From the NCBI RefSeq assembly GCF_002288925.2, contig NW_022098044.1, positions 17,307,490-17,371,489 on the forward strand: 64,000 nucleotides of DNA, given 5' to 3'. This stretch comes from Delphinapterus leucas. Lineage: Eukaryota; Chordata; Mammalia; Artiodactyla; Monodontidae. A model generated the notes under the pieces. That model saw nothing but the letters and a program-made list of their open reading frames with translations, searched no databases and had not been told where the DNA came from. Positions 22,301-33,660 of the stretch are shown here, one piece after another. The stretch's first letter is position 1. Each line of letters begins with the position of its first letter. A program made the translations under genes and the position numbers.

Positions 22301-24255
22301 GAAGTTTAGGGGTTGGAGATTTAGAAGTCGTCAGTGAAGACTCTGAGTCTTTCTCTCTGTTCTTTGGAATCCCAAACCCTCTATCTCTCATCCAATCTAT
22401 CTCTTTTCAGTGGCATTCTTGCTTCCCAGGGAAACTCCTGATATCTCTCTCTCAGGTAATGCTCTTAAAAGTCTATGATTCTTTAACTCTGTGGCTGAAA
22501 ATATGGAGGGACATCTCACAGGCTGGCCAGGCTGCCTTCACTCCTCATTGGTTTCCAGTCATTCTGACTCTAGAGCTGTCTTGATGGCTTCTGTAGCCTT
22601 TGGCTGGAGTATCTGCTCTACTGATCTTCACCCAGAGCAACAGAAGGTAAAGAGTGGAATGGCCCAGGAAGCTGTCTCCCAGCCTGCTTCTTGTCTGTAT
22701 CATCCTTCTGCCTAGTCACTGAGTGAGATTCTGAAATGAAATACCAACTTCTGGTTGTGAGCACTGAGAGAAGGAAGTGATGATGACAAGGAGACAGACT
22801 GAGTACGCTGAAAACAAATCATATTAGACCAGTCTCCTGGGTTTTTTTTGAAATTTACTATGCCAAAGATTAGGAAAAAGAGGTAGCCCCAGGAGATATC
22901 AGCAAGGCACAATATCTTCCTAGAGCCTTATGAACTAAATACAGACATAAATAAAATATTAAAGAGTTGTATTATTAGATGGCTGTTGACTGAACCCAGT
23001 TAAGTCAGTTAATGATAAATGTCTACCTCAAGAGAGTTTTCTAGCAGTGTACCTCAGGGGTTTGGCCTTAGACCTACCCTGGTAGTTTAATATTTATGGT
23101 ATTAATAACATGGAAAAATATAAAGACATATTCATAGTTGCAGATGTTCAAAAGTTGGGAGCAGACAATGCTTATGATGTTACCAGAATCTGTCTCTAAA
23201 TAAACATCAAAAGGCTAGAGAGATGAATGTAATAGAAGTTAATAGCAATAAACTTGAGGTGCTGAAATTTTTCCAAAACCCAACAGGATTAGCATCAGCA
23301 AATGTTGAACATTGACCTAACTGTAAGCGTAATATGAATCGACAGTGTAATGTGGCTGACAAAATATTGTTACCAAAAGCTGCATCTGTAGGAATATATT
23401 ATGCAGAAAAAGGAAGGTAAGTCCTGCTCTTCTCTATTCTGGTCAAACTATAGCCAAGACAGCTCAGTTCAGTTCTAAGAATATCAAGTTCAGAACAACA
23501 AGCTTGAAGAGGGTCCTCAGTAAAAAGTACATTTGTGATATAATCAGAGTAATAAAAGAATTTGCAACTACATCATATAAGGATTTGTTTAAGGAACTTA
23601 CGATGTTCATCCTGAAAAGAGAAAGATGCCTGGAGAGGAAACGGGCATCGTCAAATAAGGGCTGTTGGGTAGAAAAGGAATCAACTGCATTTTATACCCT
23701 TCTAAAAGGATAGGGATATTTATACCCTTTCTAAAATGATAAGACCAACAGATGAAAGCTACAAGAAAACGGGTTTCAGCTCAACCTGTGAAAACATTTT
23801 TTCAACAGAGTTTAGCCATTGGGCATTTCATCTTTGTGAAAGGGTTGACTGATAAAGATGTTCAAGAATAAACTATATGAGTAGTTAAAGGCACACAGTG
23901 GATTAAAATTGGGCAACAGGAGAAGTGATCATGAAAATTCTCCTATAATCCAAAATGGCTTGGATTATTTGGGGAATCTTTATGGAGGAGATAACACTTG
24001 AGTTGTGCCGGGAAGGATGGATATAAATTGGATCATGCATCTTAACAGGGATGCTATTGCCCCAAGACAATGAAATTAGTTCTTAGGGGATGAAAAATAC
24101 CTGGATATTACAATAGTCTGTGGCTCTCCTAAGAACCACACTACATATACAATATATATGTGATATTACTATTTCATGCTGGAAGGGGACTGGTTAGGAA
24201 AATCAAAAGTCTAAAAAGGTTCCTTACTGAAACCATGATGAAAAAAGAAGATTGG
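22301..24255. other. Unassigned sequence, one weak L2-like stretch
   Basis: No exon or RNA gene recognised. About 23960-24050 ('ggaggagataacacttgag', 'ccgggaaggatg') resembles the L2 consensus. The rest is unassigned. Confidence 0.4.
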
Positions 24256-24685
24256 TGTATTCGTTTTCTATTGTTGCTGTGACAAATTATCACAAACTAG
24301 TCACTTTAAACAACACATATTTATTATCTTACAGTCCTGGAGTTCAGAAGTCTAAAATGGGTCAGCAGAGCCTCAGTCCCTCTGGAGGTCCTAGGGAAGA
24401 ATCCTTGGAATTGCTTGCCTTTTCCAACTTCTAAAGTCTGCCACATTCCTTGACTCATGGCCCCGCATCATCTCTCTGCTTCTGTAATCACATCTCCTCC
24501 CTCTCTTTTCCTTTATAAGGTCCCTGTGATTATATTGGCCCCACTTGGACAATCCAGGATAATCTTGCCACCCCAAAATCTTTAATTAAACACATTGGCA
24601 ACATCCCTTGACCATGCAACATAACTTATTCACAAGTTCTGGGATTGGACATTTTTGGGGAGGGGCACATTACTCTGCCTATCAC
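24256..24685 (-). mobile_element. MaLR (MLT1-like) LTR, antisense, copy A
   Basis: The antisense order of an ERVL-MaLR LTR is visible: 'tgtattcgttttctattg', 'gtgacaaattatcacaaac', 'acaacacatatttattat', 'gtcctggagttcagaag', 'ccttggactcat'-like text, 'tataaggtccctgtga', then 'aacttattcacaagttctgg' and 'attactctgcctatca'. It looks like a solo LTR with no internal sequence beside it. The exact subfamily is uncertain. Confidence 0.6.
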
Positions 24686-24964
24686 TTGGGAAACACTGAC
24701 TTAGATGAAAGAAAGGTATGTGTTATTAGTGTTGTGTTAGGGGAGGACCTGTGCAATCATAATCATGGGAAAACAATTCACGACAGAGATGGCCAACTAA
24801 TGGGGATACAGGGATGTTATGCTCAAGTACGGACACCATTGTTATCATTTGAATTGTGGTTCACCACTGTTGGTCACCATAATAGTTTTGATTTTATGTT
24901 TCTACATGACTTTTTAAGTGTTCCTTCATTTGCATATGTAAATCCAAAAGTCCCTATCACTCCT

Positions 24965-25398
24965 TGCATTAGTTTATTAAAATGATTGTAATGTTACCAC
25001 AAATTGGGTGGCTTAAAATGGAAATTCATTCTCTCCTAGTTCTGGAGGGCAGAAGTTCAAAATCAAGGCGTTGGCAGGGCTATGCTCCCTCTGAAGGCTC
25101 TAGGGGTGAATGCTCCCCAGCCTCTTCCCATTTCTGGCGGTTCTAGGCATTCCTTGGCTTGAGGCTGCATCACTCCAGTCTCTGCCTCTGTCTTCACATG
25201 ACCGCTTTCCTTCTCCCTCCCCTCATCTGGGCCTTCTGTCTTTTATAAGGACACTTGTCATTAGATTCACAGTTCACTCACTTAACCCAGGATAATTACA
25301 CCTGCAAAAACCCTTTATCCAAGTAAGATCACATGCACAGGTTCCGGGTGTTAGCACATGGACTTATCTTTTGGGGAACTTCCATTTAACCCAGTACA
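24965..25398 (-). mobile_element. MaLR (MLT1-like) LTR, antisense, copy B
   Basis: Same landmarks and orientation as the copy ending 280 bp upstream: 'tgcattagtttattaa', 'ttaccacaaattgggtgg', 'agttctggagggcagaag', 'ttttataaggacacttgtca', 'gcacaggttccgggtg'. It is diverged from copy A throughout, so the pair could be separate insertions or the two LTRs of a provirus that lost its interior. Confidence 0.55.
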
Positions 25399-25629
25399 TT
25401 CCCCCAAATCAGAATTGCCTCAGGGGAAAGAAATTACAATTTTTTTTCCCAAAGGAGCTGGCCTCCCAATATGCTGGCCTCATCATGAACCATTCTATCA
25501 GTACTTGTTCTCAGACGTCAGTGGGCAGCGGCATCATTTGGAGGGTAGGTGCAGTGGGGCCCTGAGAAACTGTACTACTGACAGATTCCCTGGGAATGGA
25601 GGCGATGGCTAATATCTGATGCTGTTTCA

Positions 25630-26000
25630 AAACACTTATCTTATTGATTCTCATTTCCCCCCTCACTTCCTTCCTTCACACAGCAACCGGTGATGTGTTT
25701 CTGAAGCACAGTCCTGATCAAAGTTTTTCTTCCTCAAAACCATCATTGACTTTTCATTTCTTTAGACTAAGTCCAGATTCCCAGCTTGACATCCAAGCCC
25801 TTTAATGATCCTGACCTCAACTCATTTGGATCTCAATCCTATGCTCCAGTTTGCTGCTCTCTGTACTCACCTGGTGTTCCCCTGGAGTCATGTCAATGCT
25901 TTGGGGTTTCCGCCCTCATTCCTTTTTCAGGGAGGCTCCCAACTGCTGGCACCTCTGCCTCTGGGTATAAGCATTTTTCTTTTACATTTCTTGTATGAAA
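25630..26000 (-). repeat. L2 LINE 3' region, antisense
   Basis: Resembles the L2 antisense series 'aagtccagattcccagcttg' (agtccaaactcct), 'ccctttaatgatcctgacct' (ccctccatgatctg) and 'cctcattcctttttcaggg'. L2 is a long-extinct mammalian LINE. Diverged. Confidence 0.55.
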
Positions 26001-26034
26001 TGTAAAGAGATGCTTTACACTTCTTGTGCTTCTC

Positions 26035-26180
26035 AGGCTTCCAAGTACATAACAAGCTCACTGGGGAGCTTGTAAAAATACAGAATCTGATTCACCAGGT
26101 CTGGCTTGAGCTGGAGATTCTACATGTCTCACAAGCTTCCAGGTGATGTTCGGTTGCCATCTCTGGGACTCCACTTTAGT
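26035..26180. mobile_element. MER5A-type hAT MITE
   Basis: Carries 'ctcactggggagcttgtaaa', 'tacagaatctgattcacc' and 'agcttccaggtgatgttc', the symmetric 'ggggagctt' and 'aagctcccaggtgat' arms of MER5A. Diverged. Confidence 0.6.
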
Positions 26181-27016
26181 GGCGCAGTGCTATCACCTGC
26201 CTTCCTGGTTAATGGTGTGTTGGCCTCCCCATCAGACTCTTGTCTTCCAAGGGATTAAGAGCTGTGACTTTTTCCTGTCTTACATCCATGCCCAGCCCCC
26301 TGGGCTCAGCATATATGCCAAGAAGCTGGTGAAAGTGAATGGAGTTAAATTAAATTTTAGTAAAATTAGAGGATAATTGCTACAATTTGGCTCTGCTGTC
26401 TCCTTTCTGCTGCTGCTGATGGACTATTAGCTCTGCAGAGAGGAGGCCGGTATCCTCAGCTGGCTAACGAGAGAACCACGGCCACCAGTCTTCAAGAGTC
26501 AAATGCTTATCTGCAGTATTTTCATGCACCCAAGCTCTCCATTAGGCAAACATAATTGTTTAAACAGATGATGTCACCCAGCAGATCCAAGCCATGGCAG
26601 CTATGAAGAGAGAACACGTTTTGCATAATGTTTGTGGAATCATGAGAAAACACAGTATTTTCTCCAAAAAATTGTCTCTATTGGGAGCATGCAGAATGAA
26701 ATGGTAAAATTCCTGTTTGGGGGTGGGCCGGCTTGTTCTGCCGCTCTCTTTGGAGGTAACTGGAGAGGATATTAAGAAAATAACAAGACATAAAAATAGT
26801 ATTCCTACGGGTCCCAGTAGACTACTCTCCCAAGGGACAGGGGTCCCTGGGTGCCTCTTTTTCTTCTGTGTGCTTAGTAGAAGGATTAGACAAGTGAAAG
26901 GGTGAAATGCAGTTCTAAAAGGAGAGAAGATAAAGTGGATTTCAGTGGCAAAATAACACCACACCCTGAGAAGCAAAGGTACAGTGATCTGGCCGCTGGA
27001 GCTGGGTAAGTATAGG
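26181..27016. other. Unassigned, low-repeat sequence
   Basis: No repeat recognised. The text from about 26390 to 26710 is balanced in composition and free of simple repeats, so it could be conserved non-coding DNA. No coding frame with recognisable motifs. Confidence 0.4.
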
Positions 27017-27129
27017 TAGGGTGACCATATCTTCTTGGTTGCCTAAGACCTTCCTGGTTTTAGCCCAGAAAGTCCCAACTCCCATAAAAACCTGCAGGCC
27101 TGGGCAAATTGGGAAGCTTAGTTATCCTA
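27017..27129. mobile_element. Small inverted-terminal-repeat element, copy 2
   Basis: Starts 'tagggtgaccatatc' and ends 'gaagcttagttatccta'. The 3' part 'cctgggcaaattgggaag' aligns with 'cctgggtaaaccggaagg' of copy 1 at 18614-18726. Its end is four bases from the Tigger-like element. Confidence 0.55.
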
Positions 27130-27133
27130 GGTA

Positions 27134-27477
27134 CAGTAAGTCCCCATACATTCGAACGAGGTTCCTTTGGAGAGCATGTTCGTAATTCCAATTTTTTCGT
27201 AAGTCCAATAAAGTTAGCCTAGGTACCCAACTAACATAATCAGTTATATACTGCTGATTTTATGCTTGCTTGCGGACATCCTGGGCTTGAAATAAAGATA
27301 CTGTACTCTACACAGTACTATACAGTAAAGTACACAAACACAACCACTTGTAGAGTATACACACACATGACAATGTACACCAGACACATGAACTAACTTA
27401 CATGGTTGGACGTGAGAACACACGTTTGCACCTTAGAAAGTTCGCAACTTGAAGGTTTGTATGTAGGGGACTTACTG
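27134..27477. mobile_element. Tigger/pogo-like Tc-mariner MITE
   Basis: A 344-bp element with terminal inverted repeats: the left end CAGTAAGTCCCCATACATTC and the right end, read in reverse complement, CAGTAAGTCCCCTACATACA. TA dinucleotides at 27132-27133 and 27478-27479 are the expected target duplication. There is no transposase frame, so it is an internally deleted, non-autonomous copy. Confidence 0.85.
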
Positions 27478-27479
27478 TA

Positions 27480-28932
27480 TAAGAAAGGTCACCTTAGGAA
27501 AGTTTTGAATCTGTTCAATTGTCTCTGTGTTGTCTAAAATTTTCAACGGCATTCTTCATTCCTGTGATCTCCACCTGCCTTCCCATCATCAAAAAAAGGG
27601 GTTACCTTTGAAGCTCTTCTCCTTAATCCATCCTAAGTGTTTAATTGTGGAAACATTTAAGGGCTCTGCCTTCCAGGAACATTTAACTGTGAGCTCCTGG
27701 GACTCTTCCAGTCTCGATGCATTTGTACATGCCTGTTTTCATGTTTTTATTAACAACAACGTGACACAATTGCATAGAGTCTAATTTTGCAAGGTGTTAC
27801 CCTATTTTATCACCTTGCTGACAATTACAACTCCGCCATTAGGAGATTCTGTTGGGAAAGGTGTTGGTATCTTTAAATTTCACTTGAAAGATCACACGGT
27901 CCAAAAGACGCACAGGTGGCCTAAAGTGACAAATGATCGGAGGGAGAGTTGGGTCTTCAAACTCAGGACTCTTTACTCCAAATGCAAGACACCTCCATGG
28001 CCTCACTTAAAATGTTTTGTCTTTAATGAATGATGTTGTTTCCATTCTCAAATTTTCTGTATGTGAAAGTCAAGTTCCAAATTAGCCCATCAACAACAAC
28101 TACTAAAAAAGTGCCCTGTCTTATCTATGGTGGAGGTATAATGACTGGGTTTCATTATTTTTATTTCCATCTCCCATGGCCTCCGAACTTTCAAGTCAAT
28201 TAGGAGAATTTTCTGTGTTTGATGACTTGAATCAGGCAAGAGGTTAACTGTCTACTCCTAGAGCCAGAGTCGGGTATAGGAGGAGCAAGGTCCCTCCTGA
28301 GGCCCACTAACTATGCCAGTGTAGACCCTGGGAAAATGGATTCAGACACAGAGTTTCACCCTGGCTTTCCAGGGCTGGGAAGATCCACTGTCTAAACAGA
28401 GCCTTTGACTCAGTTGTTCTGTGGCAGCTGTGGACTCAAGGGTCTGTTATAGCTGTGGAGGGCATGGCAATCACAGACACTAGAATTTGGGGTGTCTTCC
28501 TCCAAAAATCTGCACAAAGATAGAGGATCCCAGCCTCATCCTTACAGGGATATTTCATGACAATATTTGATAACAGATAAACTATAAACAGATGTGTGTG
28601 CCTTGTTTGCTTAGTAATACAGGTTTTAGCATCTAGACTGCTAAGGAGAAACCCAGATGAAAGTGGAAATGATTCATCTAATATTATCTTCCTACATACA
28701 AATTGCTGTGGACCTGCAGGATTTTATCATTTTCATGGCTACTTGATTGAATTGTAATAAAGGAATTAGAAATTAGGAATTAAAAAATAGAGAATTTGAC
28801 TGTTGGCTTTGGAATTCTTTTTATTATTTTAAGTTAGAACTGTTATATGTCTTAGCCCATAAAATATTTTTAGAGTGTGCAGTACTGAGGCACCCAGCAG
28901 GACACAGACAGGACATTCAAATTAGGATCATC
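27480..28932. other. Unassigned sequence
   Basis: About 1.45 kb without recognised repeat, exon or RNA gene. Confidence 0.45.
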
Positions 28933-28941
28933 TTGAGTAAT

Positions 28942-29299
28942 TTTTTTTTAACATCTTTATTGGAGTATAACTGCTTTACAATGGTGTGTTAGTTTCTGCT
29001 TTATATCAAAGTGAATCAGCTATACATATACATATATCCCCATATCCCCTCCCTCTTGCGTCTCCCTCCCATCCCTCTAGGTGGTCACAAAGCACCGAGC
29101 TGATCTCCCTGTGCTATGCGGCTGCTTCCCACTAGCTATCGATTTTACATTTGGTAGTGTATATATGTCCATGCCACTCTCTCACTTCGTCCCATCTTAC
29201 CCTTCCCACTCCCCGTATCCTCAAGTCCATGCTCTACGTCCGTGTCTTTATTCCTGTCCTGCCCCTGGGTTCTTCAAAAACATTTTTTTTTTTTTTAGA
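28942..29299 (-). mobile_element. L1 3' UTR fragment, antisense
   Basis: Starts with poly(T) then 'aacatctttattggagtata', and matches the 3' UTR of the 10.2-kb and 39.4-kb L1s ('ggtggtcacaaagca', 'ctgtgctatgcggctgcttc'). The 9-bp duplication ttgagtaat is at 28933-28941 and 29300-29308. Heavily 5'-truncated. Confidence 0.92.
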
Positions 29300-29308
29300 T
29301 TGAGTAAT

Positions 29309-29740
29309 GTTTAATAAAAGATCTCTTAAGATGGTGTGAGCTGGATACAGCACAACCACAAAGGATAAAGCAGGACCCTGAGCTAGTAACAAAGCTGGGG
29401 GACACATATGCATAAAGGAGTGAGGGGAGGGACAGTTATTGTAATTCACAAACAGAGGGTAGGCACCACCTCAGTTCAAAGGACATGACTAGCCTGGGGT
29501 AACCTTGCCAGGAAAGAGCCAAAAGAATACACCCCCAAACCCACTCTCCTTCTTCCTTCTGTTCTTCTGCTTCTGCTCACCATTGACAAAACCAACGTAA
29601 AGCCAGAGGGTGTAAGGGCCATGAAAATTCATCCAGGCGGGTCTCCCAGGGCAGAGATGGGGCTGGAGAAGGGGGCAGGGGGATTTAGTATCAGCAGAGG
29701 GAAGCTTCCCAGAACAGTTCCCATGATTATCCCAACTTTT
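29309..29740. other. Unassigned sequence
   Basis: About 430 bp, not recognised as a repeat; no coding motif. Confidence 0.45.
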
Positions 29741-29750
29741 GAAACTTACA

Positions 29751-29794
29751 ATGGCTGAGTAGTATTACATTGTATATATGTACCATATCATATG

Positions 29795-29852
<58 letters not shown>

Positions 29853-30215
29853 ATGGTACATATATACAATGGAATGAAATAATGTCATTTGCAGTAACAT
29901 GGATACAACTAGAGATTATCATACTAAGTGAAGTAAGTCAGAAAGAGAAAGACAAATTCCATATGATATCACTTATATGTGGAATCTAAAATACGACACC
30001 AATGAACCTATCTATAAAACAGAAACAGATATTCAATCTGTTTGAATAGATATTCAACAGGAGCAATATTCAACAGGAACTATATTCAATCTCCTGTGAT
30101 AAACCATAATGGAAAAGAATATGAAAAATAATATATATATGTATAACTGAGTCACTTTGTTGTACAGCAGTAATTAACACAACATTGTAAATCAACTATA
30201 CTTCAATTAAAAAAA
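29751..30215 (+). mobile_element. L1 3' fragment with 5' inversion
   Basis: The main part (about 29853-30215) is sense L1: the end of ORF2, then 3' UTR to 'atcaactatacttcaatt' and an A-tail. Its first 39 bases (29751-29789, 'atggctgagtagtattac' and on) are the antisense strand of L1 sequence that should lie at the same place. This is the structure produced by twin priming. The duplication gaaacttaca is at 29741-29750 and 30216-30225. Confidence 0.88.
29793..29852. repeat. (TA)n/(CA)n microsatellite at inversion joint
   Basis: Alternating TA with one 'tgta' interruption and a short CA run, lying exactly at the joint between the inverted and the sense L1 pieces. Confidence 0.9.
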
Positions 30216-30225
30216 GAAACTTACA

Positions 30226-30351
30226 GGGAATTACTTGGTGGTCCAGTGGCTAGGACTCTGCACTTTCACTGCTGAAAGTCCAGGTTCAATCTCTGGTTGG
30301 GGAAATAAGATCCCCACAAGCCTCTCTGTGCGCCCTCCCCCAAAATAAAAG
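30226..30351 (+). mobile_element. CHR-1-type SINE
   Basis: Starts 'gggaattacttggtggtcca', has a B-box-like 'ggttcaatctc', and ends in 'ccccaaaataaaag'. It follows the L1 target duplication directly. A third copy of the target (gaaactta, 30352-30359) follows its tail. Same subtype and same arrangement as the SINE at 2420. Confidence 0.88.
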
Positions 30352-30381
30352 GAAACTTAAGTGATCCTATGAAAAGCCTGT

Positions 30382-30452
30382 ACAGCTATTTCCATTTGTA
30401 GATGAGAAAACTGAAGCCAGAGACATGTCATAGGTCGCCCATCAAAGCCACA
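30382..30452 (+). repeat. MIR core fragment
   Basis: 'tttgtagatgagaaaactga' followed by 'gtcataggtcgccc' corresponds to the MIR core (acagatgaggaaactgag, gcccaaggtcac). Confidence 0.65.
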
Positions 30453-33062
30453 CCTTTTCTCTACAAACCCCTTGCTCTTTCTTCTGTTTCAGAGCAGCGA
30501 GTTGATGGGCTGGTTGATTGCGATGCTATGTCCAGTGGAACATTGTCCCAGAGAGGGCTAATGCAGAACCTCAAGTAACTCCTGATGTTTAAAATTGACC
30601 TGATGTTTAAAATCACTTCTTACTCTCTTTGGTACCAGGGCCGAATCACCATAGTTCTGCGTCTGGTAAGTTTCCGTATCAATTTGACCTCTTGTGAGCA
30701 TCCTTGAGGTTGTTCAGACTTTGGTATCATATTTTATACCTCTTCTGGGGCTGACTGATACATTTTGCAATGTGGGGCTCATTTTATTTTATGGTTTAAT
30801 GAACCCATTTGAAAAAGTTTCCCTGTCCTCAGACCTTCCTGTGTTGCCCATACTCTAAGTTCTGTAAATTGCAAGAAAACAATTTCATTACCTATATTTC
30901 CTGAAAGGAAAGGGATAGAACACTCCATAAATCACCTCGATGGGGATGCTTCCATGGTCACAAAGAAGTCAGCTAGTATTTATGCAAAGGTGGGAAGGCA
31001 CACTTTTCCTTCCTCATCAGGTACATGCAATTTGCATATCCCATTATCTGCTAATTAACCAGAGTGTCTTGTAACAATGGCAGATTGTGAAATAGGCACA
31101 CACGGGCAGTTGAACACAAGCTCTCAGGGGTTCATCCTGTGATTACATCCCTGTAATGAAGAGGCAAAAGGTGAAGATGCGACAATTAGATATTCGGCAA
31201 TGGAATAAAATCTGGATTTGATCTAATGCAACATGACTTGCTCACAGCACAGGTAGAAGAATATTAAATGATCCATGTGAAATTCAATCCTTGTATAATT
31301 TTCCTATTATATCCATTGTTCTCCTATTAATCTGAATGCCATACAGAACAGTATGTAAATTAGGTTTTCATTAACATGATGCTTCCTTTTATCTTCATTT
31401 AGTTTAAATGTAACTTCTATTTTTTAGCTTAATTTTTTTGTGGGTATGTGAATGTCCTGGTAAATTTGGCAATATTATGGGAAGGAAAAAAAATTAAGAT
31501 ACTCACTGACATCTAGGTTATGCATATTCAGTACCATTGAAGGTGGATACATAAAAGCTATTTCTTTGAAAGCAGGTAGAGGTGGAGTTAAAAATGTCTA
31601 AAATGCAACATTGTTTTTGGAGTTTGCTATGTATTAATTTTATCCTTAGGAACCTCCTGAAATATAACTTTTGGACTTTATCTTATGTTAAAACAGCAGA
31701 AGATGTACAATGATCTCTTTGCAAGGAAGGGAAGAGTTACATAGTTACCCTAGGCCAGGTACTCTGATACTCCGCATCTGATTGGATTTCCACAATAACC
31801 TTTGAGGAAGCAATTACTATGACTCTTTCTGCTCTTGCAGAGCCCTTCTCAGCCAATCAGGATGCTCATAGGAGGGAATAAGGCAGTCAGTGGGAAGGGT
31901 TATTTAACAAAGATCTCTACTTTGAGCTGCCAGAACAAGATCACGAGGCTTTTGAAGTTTCTGTTATTTGAAACATTATTGCTATTTTAAACATATATAT
32001 ACCCAAACATCAGAATCTCCAGCCTTGGGATTTGGTTGCTCTGCCAGAGCAGTACATGCTGTTTAGTAAAAAGTTGTTCTGTTCCTTCCTGGTGCCTAGG
32101 GTATCACCAGTGCTGGCTCCATCCTCAACTAGGCTCCATTCTGGCCACCCTCCCACTCCCTTTGATGGGGAGATGGATGTAGATCATTCTCCAGGGCTTT
32201 CAGGTTACCTCATTCATTCCTTATTTCCTCTTCTGAGGAAGAGCCCATTAAAAAGGTTGTGTTAATTCTGGGATCAGATCCTTATATCCTGATCAGGCAT
32301 CTGGAAAATGGGTAAGCCTCTTTTTAAAAATGTTAAGTGGATACAATGCAGCTACAGGAATTTAGCCAATCTATTTATTGTTCTGGAGAAGATATCTAAT
32401 GCCAATAAAATTAAAACCAATTTCTGTCTCTGCTTAGAAAGAAACTTAAGCACCACTGGAAATGAGCCTTTTTAAAAGAAAAGCTAGGTTCTCAACTCTC
32501 CTCACCATTGTAGCTGGCTGCATTGCCAGGTCCTGGTTTAAACTTGAAGGTCAAATAGTTAACTTATGATAAATGATACTATATTGAGGTTTGAGCCAAG
32601 GCAAAGAGTGTGGGAAAGCTTATAAGAAAACCATTAAGGCTCCAATTTTGCTGACCTGTGAGGACTCTGGACTGAAAAAGTATAGATTCTTGTAATAAGT
32701 ACTTGTAAAGAAGCCAGAGAGGGTATTACTGGCTGAGCTGAGGTCAGAGGAAGAAAGGGCATCAGAACCTGACAATATCTCCATTTAAGTTTGGGGATTT
32801 ACAAACCTGTCCTCTGAAATTTCATATTTGCCTTTCTTTTTTTCTTTCCTTCTCTAACTGTATAGAAGAACTGTTATAAACTGTGCACTGATTGAGGGTT
32901 TGGAAAGTAGTTTCTAATACCACTTTTTCTGTATGATATTTTTGTTATGTTTGATAGGGCTTTGAAGCCAAACTGGTTCTGATAAGGCCTAAAATTGGTT
33001 TCCAACTCACCCAGTCCTCAGCTTTAGTATCACTACCATTGTTTTTTGTTGTTTTGCTTCAA
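30453..33062. other. Low-repeat 2.6-kb stretch
   Basis: Only a weak MIR remnant (about 31751-31830, 'ggccaggtactctgatac') is recognised. There is no coding frame with motifs. The interval 31020-31460 is AT-rich, free of simple repeats and carries a cluster of developmental factor motifs, annotated separately. Confidence 0.5.
31020..31090. promoter_or_regulatory. Candidate enhancer core (POU, homeodomain, SOX motifs)
   Basis: Within 51 bp lie the POU octamer ATTTGCAT (31030-31037), the homeodomain core TAATTAA (31052-31058) and the SOX-type AACAATGG (31073-31080). Such a combination is common in neural and developmental enhancers. Seen only at the motif level, so function is inference. Confidence 0.3.
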
Positions 33063-33295
33063 TAGCTAGTGGGAAGCAGCCGCATAGCACAGGGAGATCA
33101 GCTCCGTGCTTTGTGACTGCCTGGAGGGGTGGGATAGGGAGGGTGGGAGGGAGGGAGACGCAAGAGGGAAGAGATATGGGAACATATGTATATGTATAAC
33201 TGATTCACTTTGTTATAAAGCAGAAACTAACACACCATTGTAAAGCAATTATACTCCAATTAAAAATATATATATATAAATAAAGAAAAAAAATC
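33063..33295 (+). mobile_element. L1 3' UTR fragment, sense
   Basis: 'gggaagcagccgcatagcac' through 'cattgtaaagcaattatact' and an AT-rich tail. It is the last ~230 bp of the same L1 3' UTR as at 17,500-17,700. No target duplication seen. Confidence 0.9.
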
Positions 33296-33459
33296 TGTAG
33301 GCTCATAAATAAGTACCATCTATGCTAGAGATAATTATGGGAAACTAAAGATAAATTCCATTGTAAACTTGAGTAACTCACGTCATATCTCATGACCTCA
33401 GAGTTCCTTGCCTGTATCATGAAGGTATAATTCCCCCCCTTTATAACTATTAGAATTTA

Positions 33460-33660
33460 GTAAATGCTTGCTCTGTGCCAGGAATGACCAAAACATACTC
33501 TATATTCATACATACTGTCTCATCCAGTTTCAAAATCGTCCTATGAATCAGTTATTTTTCTTATTTCCAGTTCCTTAGAGGAGGACACTAAGGCTTAGAG
33601 ATGTCAAATAGTTTGGAAGGGATGGAAAGTGAATTAAGCCTTAAGCACTGGACTAAACGT
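33460..33660 (+). repeat. MIR SINE, sense
   Basis: 'ctctgtgccaggaatgacc' (tgtgccaggcactg), 'gtcctatgaatcagttat' (accctatgaggtaggta) and 'gaggacactaaggcttagag' (gaggaaactgaggcac) follow the MIR order. Confidence 0.75.
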
